Under the pieces are notes generated by a model that did no database searches, had not been told where the DNA came from, and saw only the letters and a list, made by a program, of their open reading frames with translations. The position numbers and the translations under genes were made by a program. From the NCBI GenBank assembly GCA_963662175.1, contig OY759222.1, positions 16,254,222 through 16,318,221 on the forward strand: DNA of 64,000 bases, written 5' to 3'. Positions 23,296 to 34,206 of this stretch are shown here, one piece after another. The DNA is from Aradus depressus (Eukaryota; Arthropoda; Insecta; Hemiptera; Aradidae). Each line of letters begins with the position of its first letter. Position 1 is the stretch's first letter.

Positions 23296-24160
23296 CCAGA
23301 TAAAAAAAAATAGCCTCGGTCGAGTTTCACGATCTTGAGCTTAGTCTTCTGTGCTACCGGCACACAGTGTGAAATTTATGAGTTTTGATTTTCAAAATTC
23401 GAGCCCCCGCTCAATTTTTGATCAATTTGGATGAAACTAAGTGCAAAATATTTGTGAAAGCTGGCTTTTTATCAGGTAACTGCGGGTTTCGCAATCAAGG
23501 TATTATATGCCAGTGGCAAAAATCGCCAATATATTGAATTTGGACCACTTTAGGCCAAGATGACAATATTAGGACCACTTTTGGCTAAAATAAATATTGA
23601 ATTCGTAGGTAATCAGCGACCCAAAAAACATTCATTTAAATTGTAAAAATCCGTTAACAAAAACTTAGACAAAAAAAATTAAAATTTATCGCGGGGTTTT
23701 GGCAGCTGTCAATTGGCATATAATACCTTGATTGTGAAACCCGCAGTTATCTGATAAAAAGCCAGCTTTCACAAATATTTTGAACCTAGTTTCATCAAAA
23801 TTGATCAAAAATTGAGCAGGGGCTCGAATTTTGAAAATCAAAACTCATAAATTTCACACTGTGCGGAGCCCTCTTGCGCAGTTATTGGAGCTTTTATGTG
23901 AATCCTACCCCTAATATCCCCCTTCCCTTTGGACAATTTGGATGAAAAACAATAAGTATCGTCTTTATAGGGTTCTGGGTGCACATATAAAATTTTGCGT
24001 CGATACATTTATTCTATCGGGAGTTATCGTGTTCAGAGACAACAAAGTCAGACTTTTTTTTCCATTTTTGGAATCTTGGGTTTCGGATATATGTAATTCT
24101 GATGATAACTCAGTATATAATTTCTGACCGATTACATAACTTCCCCTATTCTTCGTAGAG
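23290..24160 (-). repeat. Second unit of the X+SINE duplication, holding a Transib-like element
   Basis: 23296-23362 is the head of a SINE-1 with the same gtttcacgatcttgag deletion. 23864-23879 (cggagccctcttgcgc) is the end of that SINE, and 23880-24160 continues family X (agttattggagcttttatgt, tatcgggagttatcgtgttc, gattacataacttcccctat, tcgtagagctggagaagtaa). SINE position and deletion match the first unit, which points to duplication, not independent insertions. Confidence 0.65.
23363..23863. mobile_element. Transib-like MITE with long inverted repeats (501 bp)
   Basis: Both ends read cacagtgtgaaatttatgag inward and the inverted repeats run about 150 bp. Flanking 5-mers are CGGCA (23358-23362) and CGGAG (23864-23868), each one change from CGGCG, which is what the undamaged SINE-1 has at this site. 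CAC-starting ends and a 5-bp GC-rich duplication are the marks of the Transib superfamily, the relatives of RAG1. No transposase frame is present. Confidence 0.7.
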
Positions 24161-24636
24161 CTGGAGAAGTAATGTGATGTGGCTCATCCCTTCCCCGGCA
24201 CATAACGCCCTCATCGTTTCACCTTAGCAAATCTATTCTTCAAAAATGGGCAAAATGAGTTAAGTGTACTGTGATCATATCCCAAGCCATCTGCGCACTG
24301 TGAAGAAGTTGGGAGCTCAGGACACTAATACTTTCGCAATTATAAAAGATATTGATTTCTTGGTGTCTCAACTTAATGTACTTCTTTTAGGGATCATTCA
24401 CGAGATAAATGCATTTAACCATTTATTCACTACGGCAGACTATTCCAAGTGAAGAGGGTGTTTTCGGTTAAATCAACTTTAGAGAGGCATCATTCACGAG
24501 TATTTCAAAAAGTATGGATAATAATTAGCTAAGTGTGGTCAATAATTAGGTAACTAAGGGAAAATCCATCGGGAATATTCATTTTTATTCACTCCTATAG
24601 ATTTAGAAGGTAGTAGTATATGATTAATCATATACG

Positions 24637-24887
24637 TAAATAAAACAAACTTATTTTTGAAATATTGTCTATTCCACTAAAGATATATATACATATAACT
24701 ACCGGTTTCGGCTTTATACCATCGTCGGTCTAGTTACTTACCTAGACCTGACGATGGTATAAAGCCGAAACCGGTAGTTATATATGTATATATATCTTTA
24801 GTGGAATAGACAATATTTCAAAAATAAGTTTGTTTTATTTATTTATTACAAGTTTCCACAATATGTCCGCGTTTCTCAACTTAGAAG
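24637..24887 (+). mobile_element. Penelope-like snapback element with hammerhead-like core
   Basis: A 12-bp duplication taatcatatacg (24625-24636; 24888-24899) brackets it. Two arms of about 95 bp (left 24640-24728, right 24752-24840) form an almost perfect hairpin with a central gtctag/ctagac stem. The right arm reads ctgacgatggtataaagccg then aaaccggtagt: CUGACGA (24748-24754), a small GGU/GCC stem, GAAA (24767-24770). A 45-bp unpaired tail follows. Same family as 49229-49546. Confidence 0.7.
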
Positions 24888-24899
24888 TAATCATATACG

Positions 24900-25700
24900 A
24901 TTAATAATGATGCAAACATAATTTATTTATACCAAAAACTGGATTTACACGATTGTAAAACAGAAGTAAAAAAGGGCTGCCCTGAAAAGTTACGAATTTA
25001 TTCCCTGTGACCAGAGATATAATGTTTCAACTAAACTCAGCTAGTTTCCATTTTAGTACGGTTGTTAGTCACAGTCCCGTGAAAAACTGGCGCACTTTAG
25101 ACGCCCATTACCAAAGAAAATTGTAAATATACATATATTTTGATATCAGACAGGGTGACGCCCCTAGCACCTAGTTCATTCTATCGGGATTGCTTCTCAC
25201 ATCATGACATGGTTATTTTGATTTTCTTATGTTATTATTATTTGTTATATAAACACTTCTTTTTTTTTTTTTTCAACACAAACAATATTATAGAGGCCTT
25301 GGTTCCGCAAGTGTAACTCATTGATTGTTACAAAGGCTCATGACACTATCAAAAGAAATTTCACAAAACTATTTCAATATTAAAATACCGTGTTGATTGG
25401 ATCTGTTGGCTCGCCTGAGTACCGTTATTAACACAATTACATATTTTCATATGTACGCAAGCAATCATTTTAACATTAAAAAAAAAAAAAATTATGTCAA
25501 TTTACGTAAATGGTTTATATTCAAAAGAAAATGTATTTTCATTATTTCTTATCCTGGCCAATCAAAGTGCACTTTTCCCCATAAATGTCATGATAGGTGG
25601 GCCACAATATGGCGGAATTCAAAATGGCGTGTGTCATTATGGTTATAATAGGTATCATTGGTATTTAGGGGAGGCATTTTGGGTAGGGATACCCAGCTCT
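24900..25700. other. No recognised gene
   Basis: Mostly unique-looking AT-rich sequence with poly-T at 25260-25274 and poly-A at 25479-25491. Two overlapping short frames at 25397-25718 have no recognised motif. Confidence 0.35.
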
Positions 25701-25791
25701 CACAGCATCTGTCGGTGAATCGCCGAAAATGTACTTCCCCTGTACGAATTATTCAATTACATTTTCGCTCTCCCTCCAAAATCATCAATGT
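25700..25791 (-). repeat. Family X left end
   Basis: Reads tgtcggtgaatcgccgaaaa, tgtacttcccctgtacgaat and ttttcgctctccctccaaaa, the left terminus of a minus copy, stopped by SINE-2. Confidence 0.6.
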
Positions 25792-25930
25792 TTTTTTTTT
25801 TTTTTTTTTTTGACTTCATATATCCTGCATATTAGCCGGGAAAACGAAATAAAATTCACTCCAGGGCGGGATTCGAACCTGCAAACATGTGAGACCATGC
25901 GACCAAAGCCCTACGCCTCTACCCAGCATT
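25792..25930 (-). repeat. SINE-2 (tRNA-derived, poly-A tailed)
   Basis: On the minus strand: gtagaggcgtagggctttgg, a B box ggttcgaatcc, then gaattttatttcgtttt and an A run of about 20 (seen as T at 25791-25811). Matches the copy at 34207. A-box and B-box spacing fits a tRNA promoter. Confidence 0.75.
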
Positions 25931-26104
25931 ACATCGGCAGATATAAAAATTTTTGAATGAGCCCTTCTCTGATTCCCTTGGGTCGATTTTGTTGAATATT
26001 TATAGGTGTCCTGCTTATGGAGTTGTGAATTTAAATATACCAAGTCCGCTACCTCGGGTTTTACCTATACAGTAGACTAACGTGGAACCCACGTACACGA
26101 CTTA

Positions 26105-26896
26105 GGCGGGTATTACACTATAAAAGTTCTTTGACAAAGATCTTTTATAAAAGTTGGATCGAATTTTTTTTTTAAATTTCTTTTATAAATTATCTTTTAT
26201 GACTACAAAATTTAATATTACACTATGTAAAATATTTTATAAATCTTAGTTTTTTGTTTCAAGACAGTACTAGTAAGTTGTGTACAAGTGACTATTGTGT
26301 CGCAAAAATGGATGACGTTTTAATACCAATTGCCGCAGGTTTTGCGGCTGCTGCAATAGCAATAGCTGTGGCGGAAAAAAATAAACATAAGAATGTAAAG
26401 AAACGTTTGTGGGTAAGACCTTGGGTTGCGCGGCGCGAGTTTATGAGCATCCATCAGAATTTACTGAAAGAACTGTCCATGGAAGATACAAAAAGTTATT
26501 TCAACTATTTGAGGATGAATAAGAAAACCTTCGATTACTTGCTTCTGAAGTTGGGACCAATAATATCTTGGGAAATGACACATTTGCGTAACCCAATACC
26601 CCTGAGGAATGGACTTTTGGTTACTCTGCGATTTCTTGCCACAGGCGAGAGCTACTCAAGCCTTCAATACAGAAAGATATGCGCACGCGCGGCACGAGTA
26701 CAACGTGAAGAAAGGAAACAGCAGGAGTGGGAGAGACAACATTTATCAAATATTGGATGAGGATGCAAACTATGATAAAAGAACTTTTATAAAAGACAAA
26801 TTTTATAAAACTTGAGCTATTACACTATTACATTTATCGTAAAAGTTCTTTTATAAAAGATCTTTGTCAAAGAACTTTTATAGTGTAATACCCGAC
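26105..26896 (+). mobile_element. PIF/Harbinger derivative nested in the LINE (792 bp)
   Basis: Inverted ends of about 45 bp start ggcgggtattacactataaa on the left and gtcgggtattacactataaa on the right (inward reading). Flanks are TTA (26102-26104) and TTG (26897-26899), consistent with a 3-bp TTA duplication with one later change. The interior holds one open transposase fragment (26308-26760). Confidence 0.85.
26308..26760 (+). CDS. Harbinger transposase N-terminal fragment (150 aa)
   Basis: Harbinger (HARBI1-like) proteins are DDE nucleases that act with a Myb-like partner. This frame starts MDDVLIPIAAGFAAAAIAIA, a typical family start, then RLWVRPWVARREF, LLKELSMEDTKSYFNYLRMN, KKTFDYLLLKLGPIISWEMT and NPIPLRNGLLVTLRFLATGE up to about residue 127. 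These are the family's N-terminal blocks in order. The last 25 residues (ARVQREERKQQEWERQ) do not match; the frame appears to jump across an internal deletion, so all three catalytic acidic residues are absent. It is still an uninterrupted frame, so the element is young or has been kept open. Family members are about 350-400 aa. Confidence 0.85.
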   Translation: MDDVLIPIAAGFAAAAIAIAVAEKNKHKNVKKRLWVRPWVARREFMSIHQNLLKELSMEDTKSYFNYLRMNKKTFDYLLLKLGPIISWEMTHLRNPIPLRNGLLVTLRFLATGESYSSLQYRKICARAARVQREERKQQEWERQHLSNIG

Positions 26897-27489
26897 TTGA
26901 ACGACAAGAACTTAATCGAAGATACGGACTGTTACGTCGACTACTTGGAACAAAATCAAAATTGATAACAAACTTACGATTTACAAGAGCATTAAACGTC
27001 CCATCTGGACGTACGGACTCGAACTTTGGGGTTCAGATAAACAATCGAACATCAATCGTATCCAAGCATTCCAGTCCAAACTCCTGCGACGAATTATCAA
27101 CGCTCCTTTCTACATTACCAATAAAGTCCTACATAGAGATCTCAATATTCCCACTGTCAACGAACTAATCCAATCCCGATTCCAAACATTTCACAGAAAC
27201 CTTTCTTATCATTCAAATCCTCTCGCTCAAGCCCTATTCTATCATTCCCATCCTGACAATCCTCCACGCTGCTTGAACAGGAGGTGGCCTCGCGATCTTC
27301 TCTCGGATGATAGTGAATGATGAAAATTAACTTTCGAGGGAGTGTCAGTGCTGGCTGGCTTCTCCCATCAAGTTTTTTCTTTTTGTCCACATATTTGCTT
27401 ATTATGTATATATTGTATATAGATTGTAAATTAAAAAAAATATATATATACAATTTCGTCTTGATCCATTCATTACAACGATAGTTATT

Positions 27490-28065
27490 AGAGTTTTTGT
27501 TACTTTCTTATACCTATAGTATAAAGAAGGGTTGTAATCGTGCGAAAATCCGAGATCGAATTTTCAACTGATTTTCACGTATGAAGGTCCCCTGAATACG
27601 TTTTGACCATTTTCGCGATGATGTCTGTCTCTGTTTGTGTGCGTATGTTATTGAAAAGTTGTGAGCTCTCTACCGTAAAAATGATTGTTTCTATGAACTT
27701 GAAATTTGGAATGAGGAGGTCACATGTGCTAACATAGATCTGGTTAGATTTTGGTCGAAAACGAACGAAAATTGAGACTACTTTCCACCGAGAGCTAACT
27801 ACATTTTACAAGCCACAACTTATGTTTATGACCTAATCAAAACTCTTTTCGAGTAATATTTGTAGAGAATCCTAAAATAAATCATTTTTATGAAACATGA
27901 TTCTTCACAGGTCGTCCGGATTGCGAGATATATGCCAAAAACCATCTTAATATTTAGTTTTGAAACACATATTTTTAGACGTTTCCTTGATTTACCCGAA
28001 AACCGTTAGTCCTATAGAAAAATGTATTGATAGTTTTTTTTGAAAAATTATAAAAATTAAGAAAA
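27490..28065 (+). repeat. Family Y repeat, longest copy
   Basis: Starts at a small hairpin (cttatacctatagtataaag) followed by ttgtaatcgtgcgaaaatcc, gatgatgtctgtctctgttt and catgtgctaacatagatctg. Matches 35175-35640 reversed and 10610-10960. The layout (hairpin, gaattttca, gtctgtctgt) parallels family X, suggesting common origin. Confidence 0.6.
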
Positions 28066-28067
28066 TA

Positions 28068-28305
28068 TATGGGACGTGGCCATTACACGATTTTCTTATA
28101 CCAACAACGCTTACAGATCACTCTCTCTCCCCTTCCCCTTCTCAAAATAATTTCATTTTGTCTCTTTGAACAGCGTTATCTTGAGAGTAGACATTCTTAT
28201 ACCCAGTTATGCCAGTATGGAATAATTTCGAAAAGGGTGAAAGAGAGTGATCTTTAAGCGTGGTTGGTATAAGAAAGTTCTGTAATAGTTACGTCACAAT
28301 TTGTT
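28068..28305. mobile_element. Inverted-repeat MITE
   Basis: Ends ggacgtggccattacacgat and its inverse (gttctgtaatagttacgtca); inner inverted stretches gatcactctctctcccc / gaaagagagtgatc. Related to 33408-33680. No frame. Confidence 0.7.
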
Positions 28306-28319
28306 TTTTCCCTTCCCGA

Positions 28320-28500
28320 GTGTCTGTGAACACGAATAACTCCCGCTAAAATGAATCTACACGAAATTGTATATCTGTATCCAGAACCTCATAAGGATGA
28401 CACCTATTGTCAGTCAAATGGATGGGAGGGATTAGGGGAGGGCTTAAAACAAAACTCCAATAACTGCCGAAATAATGAATGTATTGAATTTAGAATGAGG
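28320..28500 (+). repeat. Family X fragment
   Basis: gtgtctgtgaacacgaataa, tctgtatccagaacctcata and aggatgacacctattgtcag are family X body sequence in plus orientation. Confidence 0.6.
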
Positions 28501-28609
28501 GTGCAAAACGTACTACTAGTAGGTACTAGTAGTTTTACAGTAAAACTACAAGTAGTACTTTTTCAGTGCGAATTAAACTACCAAGTTTTTGATCTCATAT
28601 ATATATTGT

Positions 28610-29225
28610 GATGTATAAAAAAAAAAAATTAATTATATTTATTTTTCTACAAAAAGCAAATTTCTTTTAAAACAAATGAGTAAAAAAACAAAACACGGCC
28701 ATCAGCTGTTTTTTTAGTGTGTCGAGAGACGAGAGGAGGCCTGGGTTGAATGGAGACGGTCTGATGTTGTGATGAACTAAATAGAAGTGAATTGAATGTG
28801 AAATTGATCCGCAAACAAGGTACTTTTGTTTGTTTTTATGTACAGGATATATGCCGAGAAATATATAACTTAAATTTAAAGAATGGCCAAAAATATAAAA
28901 CAAAGAAAATGAAATAGTGTTAAGAATTTAGTTCTTAAGATTTTTTCTTTTGATTTTTGTTTGTTTCAATGTTTATTTTTTTTATTTAATAATGTAGATG
29001 ATTTAAAAAAATAAACCCAAAATATTTGTTCTCGTAAAATTCTATTCTATTCATTTTCCCTGTTGGCCCAGTAAGATAATTTGAAAACCTTTGGATTAGA
29101 TTTAAATATTTTTGCAAAATTTAGAAAAAAAATGGCATCTCTTTAAAAATCCAAATGAAAAATTTGTTAATTGAAATGTTTCAAAAAATTACGTGCACTT
29201 TCTTCAAAACTGCACCAATTTTACC
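28610..29225 (+). repeat. Family R repeat
   Basis: Collinear with 1980-2590: aaaacacggccatcagctgt, tgtacaggatatatgccgag, ttcattttccctgttggccc and ttggattagattt. Confidence 0.65.
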
Positions 29226-29519
29226 ACAATATATATATATATACACGAATATCCTTATATTTACTAGCAGAAACTGTATAAGAACCTAATTATACCAAGA
29301 ATGGGTGCCCTAGGGCTGAAAGTGGCAGAACCCCAATAGGGGGCCCCGCAGCACCTGGGGGTGGTCTAGCACCCCTACCGTTACCTCTCCCTTGTCTATA
29401 AATACATAGATCATTTAGAAATCATACGGTCTGGTAACCATATAGCCACACTGCTGACCTTACTGCCTTTCCGTACTCTAAATTTGTTTATTTAGTTAAA
29501 TAAACTAATAATACAATTT

Positions 29520-29640
29520 CATAGATTACAAAATAAAAATGCGGACCTTTCACAAATTTTATTAATATATTAGCTTTCAAGTTCTCTTCATCAGGCAGTC
29601 CACAAAAAAACATCATTTAGTAAAAAAGTATAACCATTCT
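29520..29640 (-). mobile_element. Penelope-like fragment with hammerhead-like core
   Basis: On the minus strand 29594-29575 reads ctgatgaagagaacttgaaa, with CUGAUGA, an AAG/CUU stem and GAAA. It continues gctaatatattaataaaatt, parallel to gctaatacaatgaaataata-type sequence at 31640. No target duplication was identified. Confidence 0.5.
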
Positions 29641-29741
29641 AATGTCTAAAATAAGTACATAAAAATATTGGCTATATGCGCTAAAATGAATAAATATAAG
29701 TAAAATGATTAGTAACATAAAATTATTTATATATATTTATT

Positions 29742-30044
29742 GCCTACTGAGCTCAAGATTGCTGGTTCGAAACCCGGTCGAGGCCCTTAAGTATCTCCCC
29801 TCCTATCTAGGAAATAAAAAAACCTTGAGCACGCCATCCTTTGGAGAGGACGTTAAGGCAAAGGTCCCTGCGATGTCAGGTGCTCGTTGAAGACTTCTAC
29901 CCTCGTAGATAAACGCAGGTAGGCAAAAAAATGGAACTCCCACAATAGATTCGAGCTCATGACCACCAGAGTGACGAAAGAGCGCTCTGGTAATAGGCTA
30001 TATGAACTCGTAGGTAGGGCCCGGGTATGAGTCAATACTAACTA
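29742..30044 (+). repeat. SINE-1 copy lacking the first part of the head
   Basis: Starts tgcctactgagctcaagatt, has B box ggttcgaaacc, and ends gcccgggtatgagtcaatac then taactaact, the older tail type. Confidence 0.8.
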
Positions 30045-31075
30045 ACTGAAGTGATATAAAAAACTTAACAAAAATGAATAAATAAAATAAAAATAAAAAT
30101 TCCCAATAAATAAATAAAAAATTCTCAAAACTTAACAATTGAAATTTTCATTTCACGTTATTCCTGTTCACCTTCTGAGTCATAATTGGCAGCACGGAGG
30201 GCGTGAGCGCAGACAATCTGATCCCTTCTCTAGAATTGAGGGCCTGAGCCGGCGTCATGTTCTGTTGCTTGAAGGTGTTTAAGAATTTAGAGTCCCATCC
30301 TCAAATAGTCGCCTTACTCTATAATCTATTTGTTCATTTAATTTTCTAAGATTATCTATCTGCGTCCAGCTCTGATATATATTATTATATATCCATATAC
30401 TTGATTTACAATTATTTTTTAGGTGTAAATACACAATGTTTTTTTAGTTTTTCCCAAATCTGAATGTACTAATGTTTTTAATACAACAGAAAATAATTAT
30501 ATGTTTTCCTCAAGCAGGCTTTATCCCATGTTTCACCTTCTCAAGGTCTCCCTATGAAATTTCATACGTAACAACCAAATTGATCATTATTAGAGAGGGG
30601 AGAATCTTGTCTGCAGTCACGCACTCAGGGCTGTCAGATGTGACTCAGATGGGGGAACAAGACAGATATCTGTCCCCTTTGGAAAAACTATTAATTGTGT
30701 AATTTTTTTACCTTATCTATTATACTATTTTAATTTTATGTTGATGTCTTTAAAATTTTCCTATCAAATATGTCAATTCCAAGAGCTTTTTATATCTATT
30801 TCATGTTATTTATTTATTTATTTTCTTCACTTATTCATTTTTATCAACCAATAATTTTATCACAGTCAATACAGTGATATCTACAAAATTATAACTGTTT
30901 TGTAGAAATATGTTAGAGAGTTTGCCAGAAGTAGGGTCGAGGCTCGATAAGACTTGTCCATCGGATTGCCTAATGGGGCCCGAACAGGGGTTGGTAGAGT
31001 CGCGCCTAACTTAAGGCTCCATCAGAATTCCTAACTTAGTTACAACACTATACTATACTATAACTTATTTACAAC
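30045..31075. other. No recognised gene
   Basis: AT-rich sequence with a GC-normal patch at 30170-30300. The minus strand there gives LNEQIDYRVRRLFEDGT, vaguely like a Penelope-like C-terminus, but too weak to call. The rest is unassigned. Confidence 0.3.
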
Positions 31076-31079
31076 ACTA

Positions 31080-31538
31080 TACTAAAACACATCTGGACTT
31101 ACGGAATCGAGATATGGGGATCAGCCAAAAAATCAAACATACAACGCCTTCAGTCATTACAATCCATCATACTACGCCACATTGCCAATGCCCCATTTTA
31201 CGTTTCCAACCTCACATTACATAATGACCTCAACATCCCATTTATACCTTCTGTTATCAAGACACGATATCAAAATTTTCACGACAAACTCCATCATCAC
31301 GCCAATCCACTTATTCTCCAATTATCCACGAACACTCTCCCCACAAATCCACCAAGACGTCTAAAACGGGCATGGCAGAGGGACCTGCTCCAGGACTAGC
31401 CTGGACTCCTCTTCGGTCACGTACCTCAGCAGTACAGCGACACACTTGCCACAGCACATCATCACGATCACTAATGACAAATGTTGTCGTTGTAAATATG
31501 TAAATAAATAAAAAAAAAAAAAAAAAAAAAAAAAAAGT
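31080..31538 (+). pseudogene. Jockey-like LINE 3' end with poly-A tail
   Basis: The frame gives TWTYGIEIWGSAKKSN, IQRLQSLQSIILRHIANAPF, SNLTLHNDLNIPFIPSVIK, ILQLSTNTLPTNPPRRLKRA and WQRDLLQD then stop at about 31397. The 3' UTR ends gttgtaaatatgtaaataaa and an A run of about 30 (31508-31537). The frame is intact over its last 105 codons, so this is one of the younger copies. Very close to 56985-57462. Confidence 0.88.
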
Positions 31539-31559
31539 ATATTTTAAATTTTATAGTTT

Positions 31560-31750
31560 AATTTCTTTTACAAAATCATATATATATATATATATTTTTT
31601 TAAACTATCCTATGATGTGGACAACCTCAAAAGCTGGCTAATACAATGAAATAATAAAATTTAAATGGCCAGACTAGATACTTCTTTATTTTACAACCTG
31701 TGATATAATTACTTTTCACTACAGCAGCCCATTTCAGATTAGTTATCAAG
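31560..31750 (+). mobile_element. Penelope-like fragment with hammerhead-like core
   Basis: 31613-31632 reads tgatgtggacaacctcaaaa, then gctggctaatacaatgaaat, and the tail ttttacaacctgtgatataa. The tail matches 5918-5950 (atttgacaacctgtgaaata). The core is damaged (GAAA is AAAA). Confidence 0.5.
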
Positions 31751-31974
31751 AGCGCACAATACCCTGGACAAAAAAATATTCTGGATATTGTCAATATGTT
31801 AGTAAAAAGTCGGGTGCAACGTCAAAGGTTCTACGTCATAGTCACACTGTTAATACTTTCGAATGTAATAATATTAATCAATACATAATAATAATAATCT
31901 CGTTTCATAATGATTACATATTTCATATATATGATCTACTATATGTAAATATATATCCGATCCTAAATAAGTTT

Positions 31975-32885
31975 TAAACTGTAATATATAATTAAATTAT
32001 GTGGTACCAATTAAGGTACCAAGCAGATAAGATCTATATAGATATATATACCGATATCTACGAGTATATAGACCTTATCTGCTACCTTAATTGGCACGAC
32101 ATAATTTAATTATATATTAATGTTTAAAAGTTATAGAGGATTGAATATATCTACATCTATAGAGATCTTATCTGCTACCTTAATTGGCACGACAGAATTT
32201 AATCATATATTATTGTTTAAACGTTGTAGGGTGGCAGTTATATATATTTCTTATCTATTCCAGTTTAAATGTCTTATCTATTTCTTAATTATTTATTCCT
32301 GTTTAAAGGTTATAGGGCGTCGGTTTTATCTATATCGATAGAGATCTTATCTGCTACCTTAATTGGCACGATATAATTTAATTATGCATTACTGTTTAAA
32401 AGTTATATAGGATCGGGAATATCTACATCTATAACAGACCTTATCTACTATCTTAATTGGCATGAGTTCAGTTACATCTATTTCTTTCTAAAGATATCTT
32501 ATCTGCGAGAGGGTGCCGGTAGCTCAGTGGTATGCATGCATGCCTTCTGAGCTCAAGAAGGTGGGTTCGAAACCCGACCGAGGCCCTTAGTTTATTTTAT
32601 CTGGTAGGTAAAATAAACAAGCACGCCGTCCTTCAGATGGGACGTTAAGCGTTGGTCCCGAGTCTGTATGATGTCCGGTACTCGTTAAAGACCACTGCCC
32701 TAGGTGAATAAAAATTTAGGGTAGGCAAAATTTAGGTCTCCCACAGTAAAGTCGGGCTCATGTCCACCAGAGTGACAAAGGAGCGCTCTGGTAGTAGGCG
32801 ATGTGACCTCGTAGTTAAAGCCCGGGCATGGGTCATAAAACCTAACCTAACCTCTTATCTGCGACCTTAATTGGCACTTATTTGT
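31975..32885 (+). repeat. Tandem repeat array interrupted by SINE-1
   Basis: Units contain cttatctgctaccttaattg and ggcacgacataatttaatt; starts near 32071, 32163, 32342, 32437 and 32490. The first unit is also present inverted at about 31995-32035 (ccaattaaggtaccaagcag). The last unit is split by the SINE at 32509. Confidence 0.75.
32509..32852 (+). repeat. SINE-1 full-length young copy
   Basis: Flanked by tcttatctgcga at 32497-32508 and 32853-32864. A box tagctcagtgg, B box ggttcgaaacc, 3' end aacctaacctaacc. Like the copy at 1503 it ends exactly in the AACCT repeat. Confidence 0.9.
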
Positions 32886-33407
32886 CTATTTTTAGGGGGT
32901 CGAGTACAAAACAGAAAAACAGCAGCGTTCAGTTTGTATAGTTGTATAGGGCAAAACTTTAGCGCTCGGATCGTTTAAGAACTAGGGCATGCTCTATCAA
33001 TTTTAAAAATTTTGATAACTCGTAACACGTTCTTGAGCCGTAACAAACCTATTTCTTTTTCTGTCAAAACCTTACAAAAAACCTACGTAGATGGTTCTAA
33101 TCACCAACTTGTGTTAATGGAGTACGACTGAGCTAATCTGGGTAATATTTCAGTTAACCTTGGTCGATTTATTTAACTGACAGAAATACTGACAAGAATA
33201 ATATCTGAAAAGTGACAATTCTATCGGGAGTTGATGTACTGATTAGTGGCTCTTTCAAATGCAAATCTTCTGCAGTATTGTCTACTGATGGGGTCTTATA
33301 TGGGCCGTTATACCTGATTTCTGACAACAGGAGAACATATCAACCGTAGTCAGAATTAACGTAGTGACTGTATGGCGTAGTTGGGATAGAGTAGCTAAAA
33401 AGTATAT

Positions 33408-33680
33408 ATGACGTGGTTATAACAGGACTTTCTTATACCACGCTTACAAATCACTCTCTCTCCATCTCCCCTCTTCTCAAAATAATTTCAAACACTGTTA
33501 CGGGGTATATGAAAGTAATGAGTTGTGTTTTTTGTTTCATTGTAGAGTCATTCTGAGAGTGACTTTCTCATACTCAGTAATGCCAATATGTGTATGAAAT
33601 GATTTTGAGAAGGGGAAGGTGGAGAGAGTGATCTGTTCGCGTGGTTAGTATAAAAAAGTCCTGTAATGGCCACATCACAT
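33408..33680. mobile_element. Inverted-repeat MITE with about 95-bp arms
   Basis: Left arm tgacgtggttataacaggac, right arm its inverse gtcctgtaatggccacatca. Inner inverted blocks cactctctctccatctcccc / gaaggtggagagagtg and caaaataatttca / tgaaatgattttg. Flanked by TATAT/ATATA. No frame. Confidence 0.75.
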
Positions 33681-33712
33681 ATATTTTCATTTTTCATAAA
33701 AACTACCAACAA

Positions 33713-33748
33713 AAAACTACAAGGTCATATTGCCTACTACCAATAATA
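33713..33748 (-). repeat. SINE-1 short fragment
   Basis: aactacaaggtcatattgcc and tactaccaata are the 3' part of the family. Confidence 0.5.
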
Positions 33749-34206
33749 CATTTTTTTTATAATTCTTTGCTATGCGATACAATTTAAACATTATATTGAG
33801 ATATTTCCTATGGAAATTTATTTTCCATTTTTCGGGGCGCTATAATTTTGGTCTTGTTGTTTCTATCTAAGGATGGCCGATAGAATAGTTGGTCACTATC
33901 GATAGTTCGGAAATATCAGTAGAAAACTATCGATAGTATCGATAGTTCAGTAAGTTGACACTTTTCATGCAAAATACTTTCCAATTCCAATATCATATGA
34001 TAATATGATTATTTTATTTTTATTTCTTCATACACATCTACCTAATTTAAATTATTATGGAGGATGAAAGTGAAATAAAAATATAAATCGAATAAGTAAT
34101 TGTTATTTCAAATCGAACTTTAATTTTATGGAAAACATTTTCTGTCGAAAATAATCGCATTAAGTACAACATTTGGCAAGAATATTAACACATTGATTAA
34201 AATTGG

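Larger units (their letters stand above)
26065..27445 (+). pseudogene. Jockey-like LINE 3' end, interrupted by Harbinger
   Basis: Upstream of the insertion 26075-26104 encodes RLTWNPRTRL. Downstream, from 26897, the protein resumes as RQELNRRYGLLRRLLGTKSK, then after a frameshift KRPIWTYGLELWGSDKQSN, INRIQAFQSKLLRRIINAPF and RRWPRDLLSDDSE with a stop near 27320. The 3' UTR carries catatttgcttattatgta and an A-rich end. Splicing out the Harbinger element restores the same order of blocks seen in the copies at 9 and 58.5 kb. Confidence 0.85.

Noticed and set aside
24637..24887. Complete canonical hammerhead ribozyme across the hairpin
   Set aside because: CUGACGA and GAAA are present, but the GUC next to the loop does not give proper stems I and III, and stem II is offset; only a hammerhead-like core is claimed.
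30170..30340. Penelope-like C-terminal coding on the minus strand
   Set aside because: Only a few residues fit, frames are broken and no GIY-YIG part is nearby; too weak to call.
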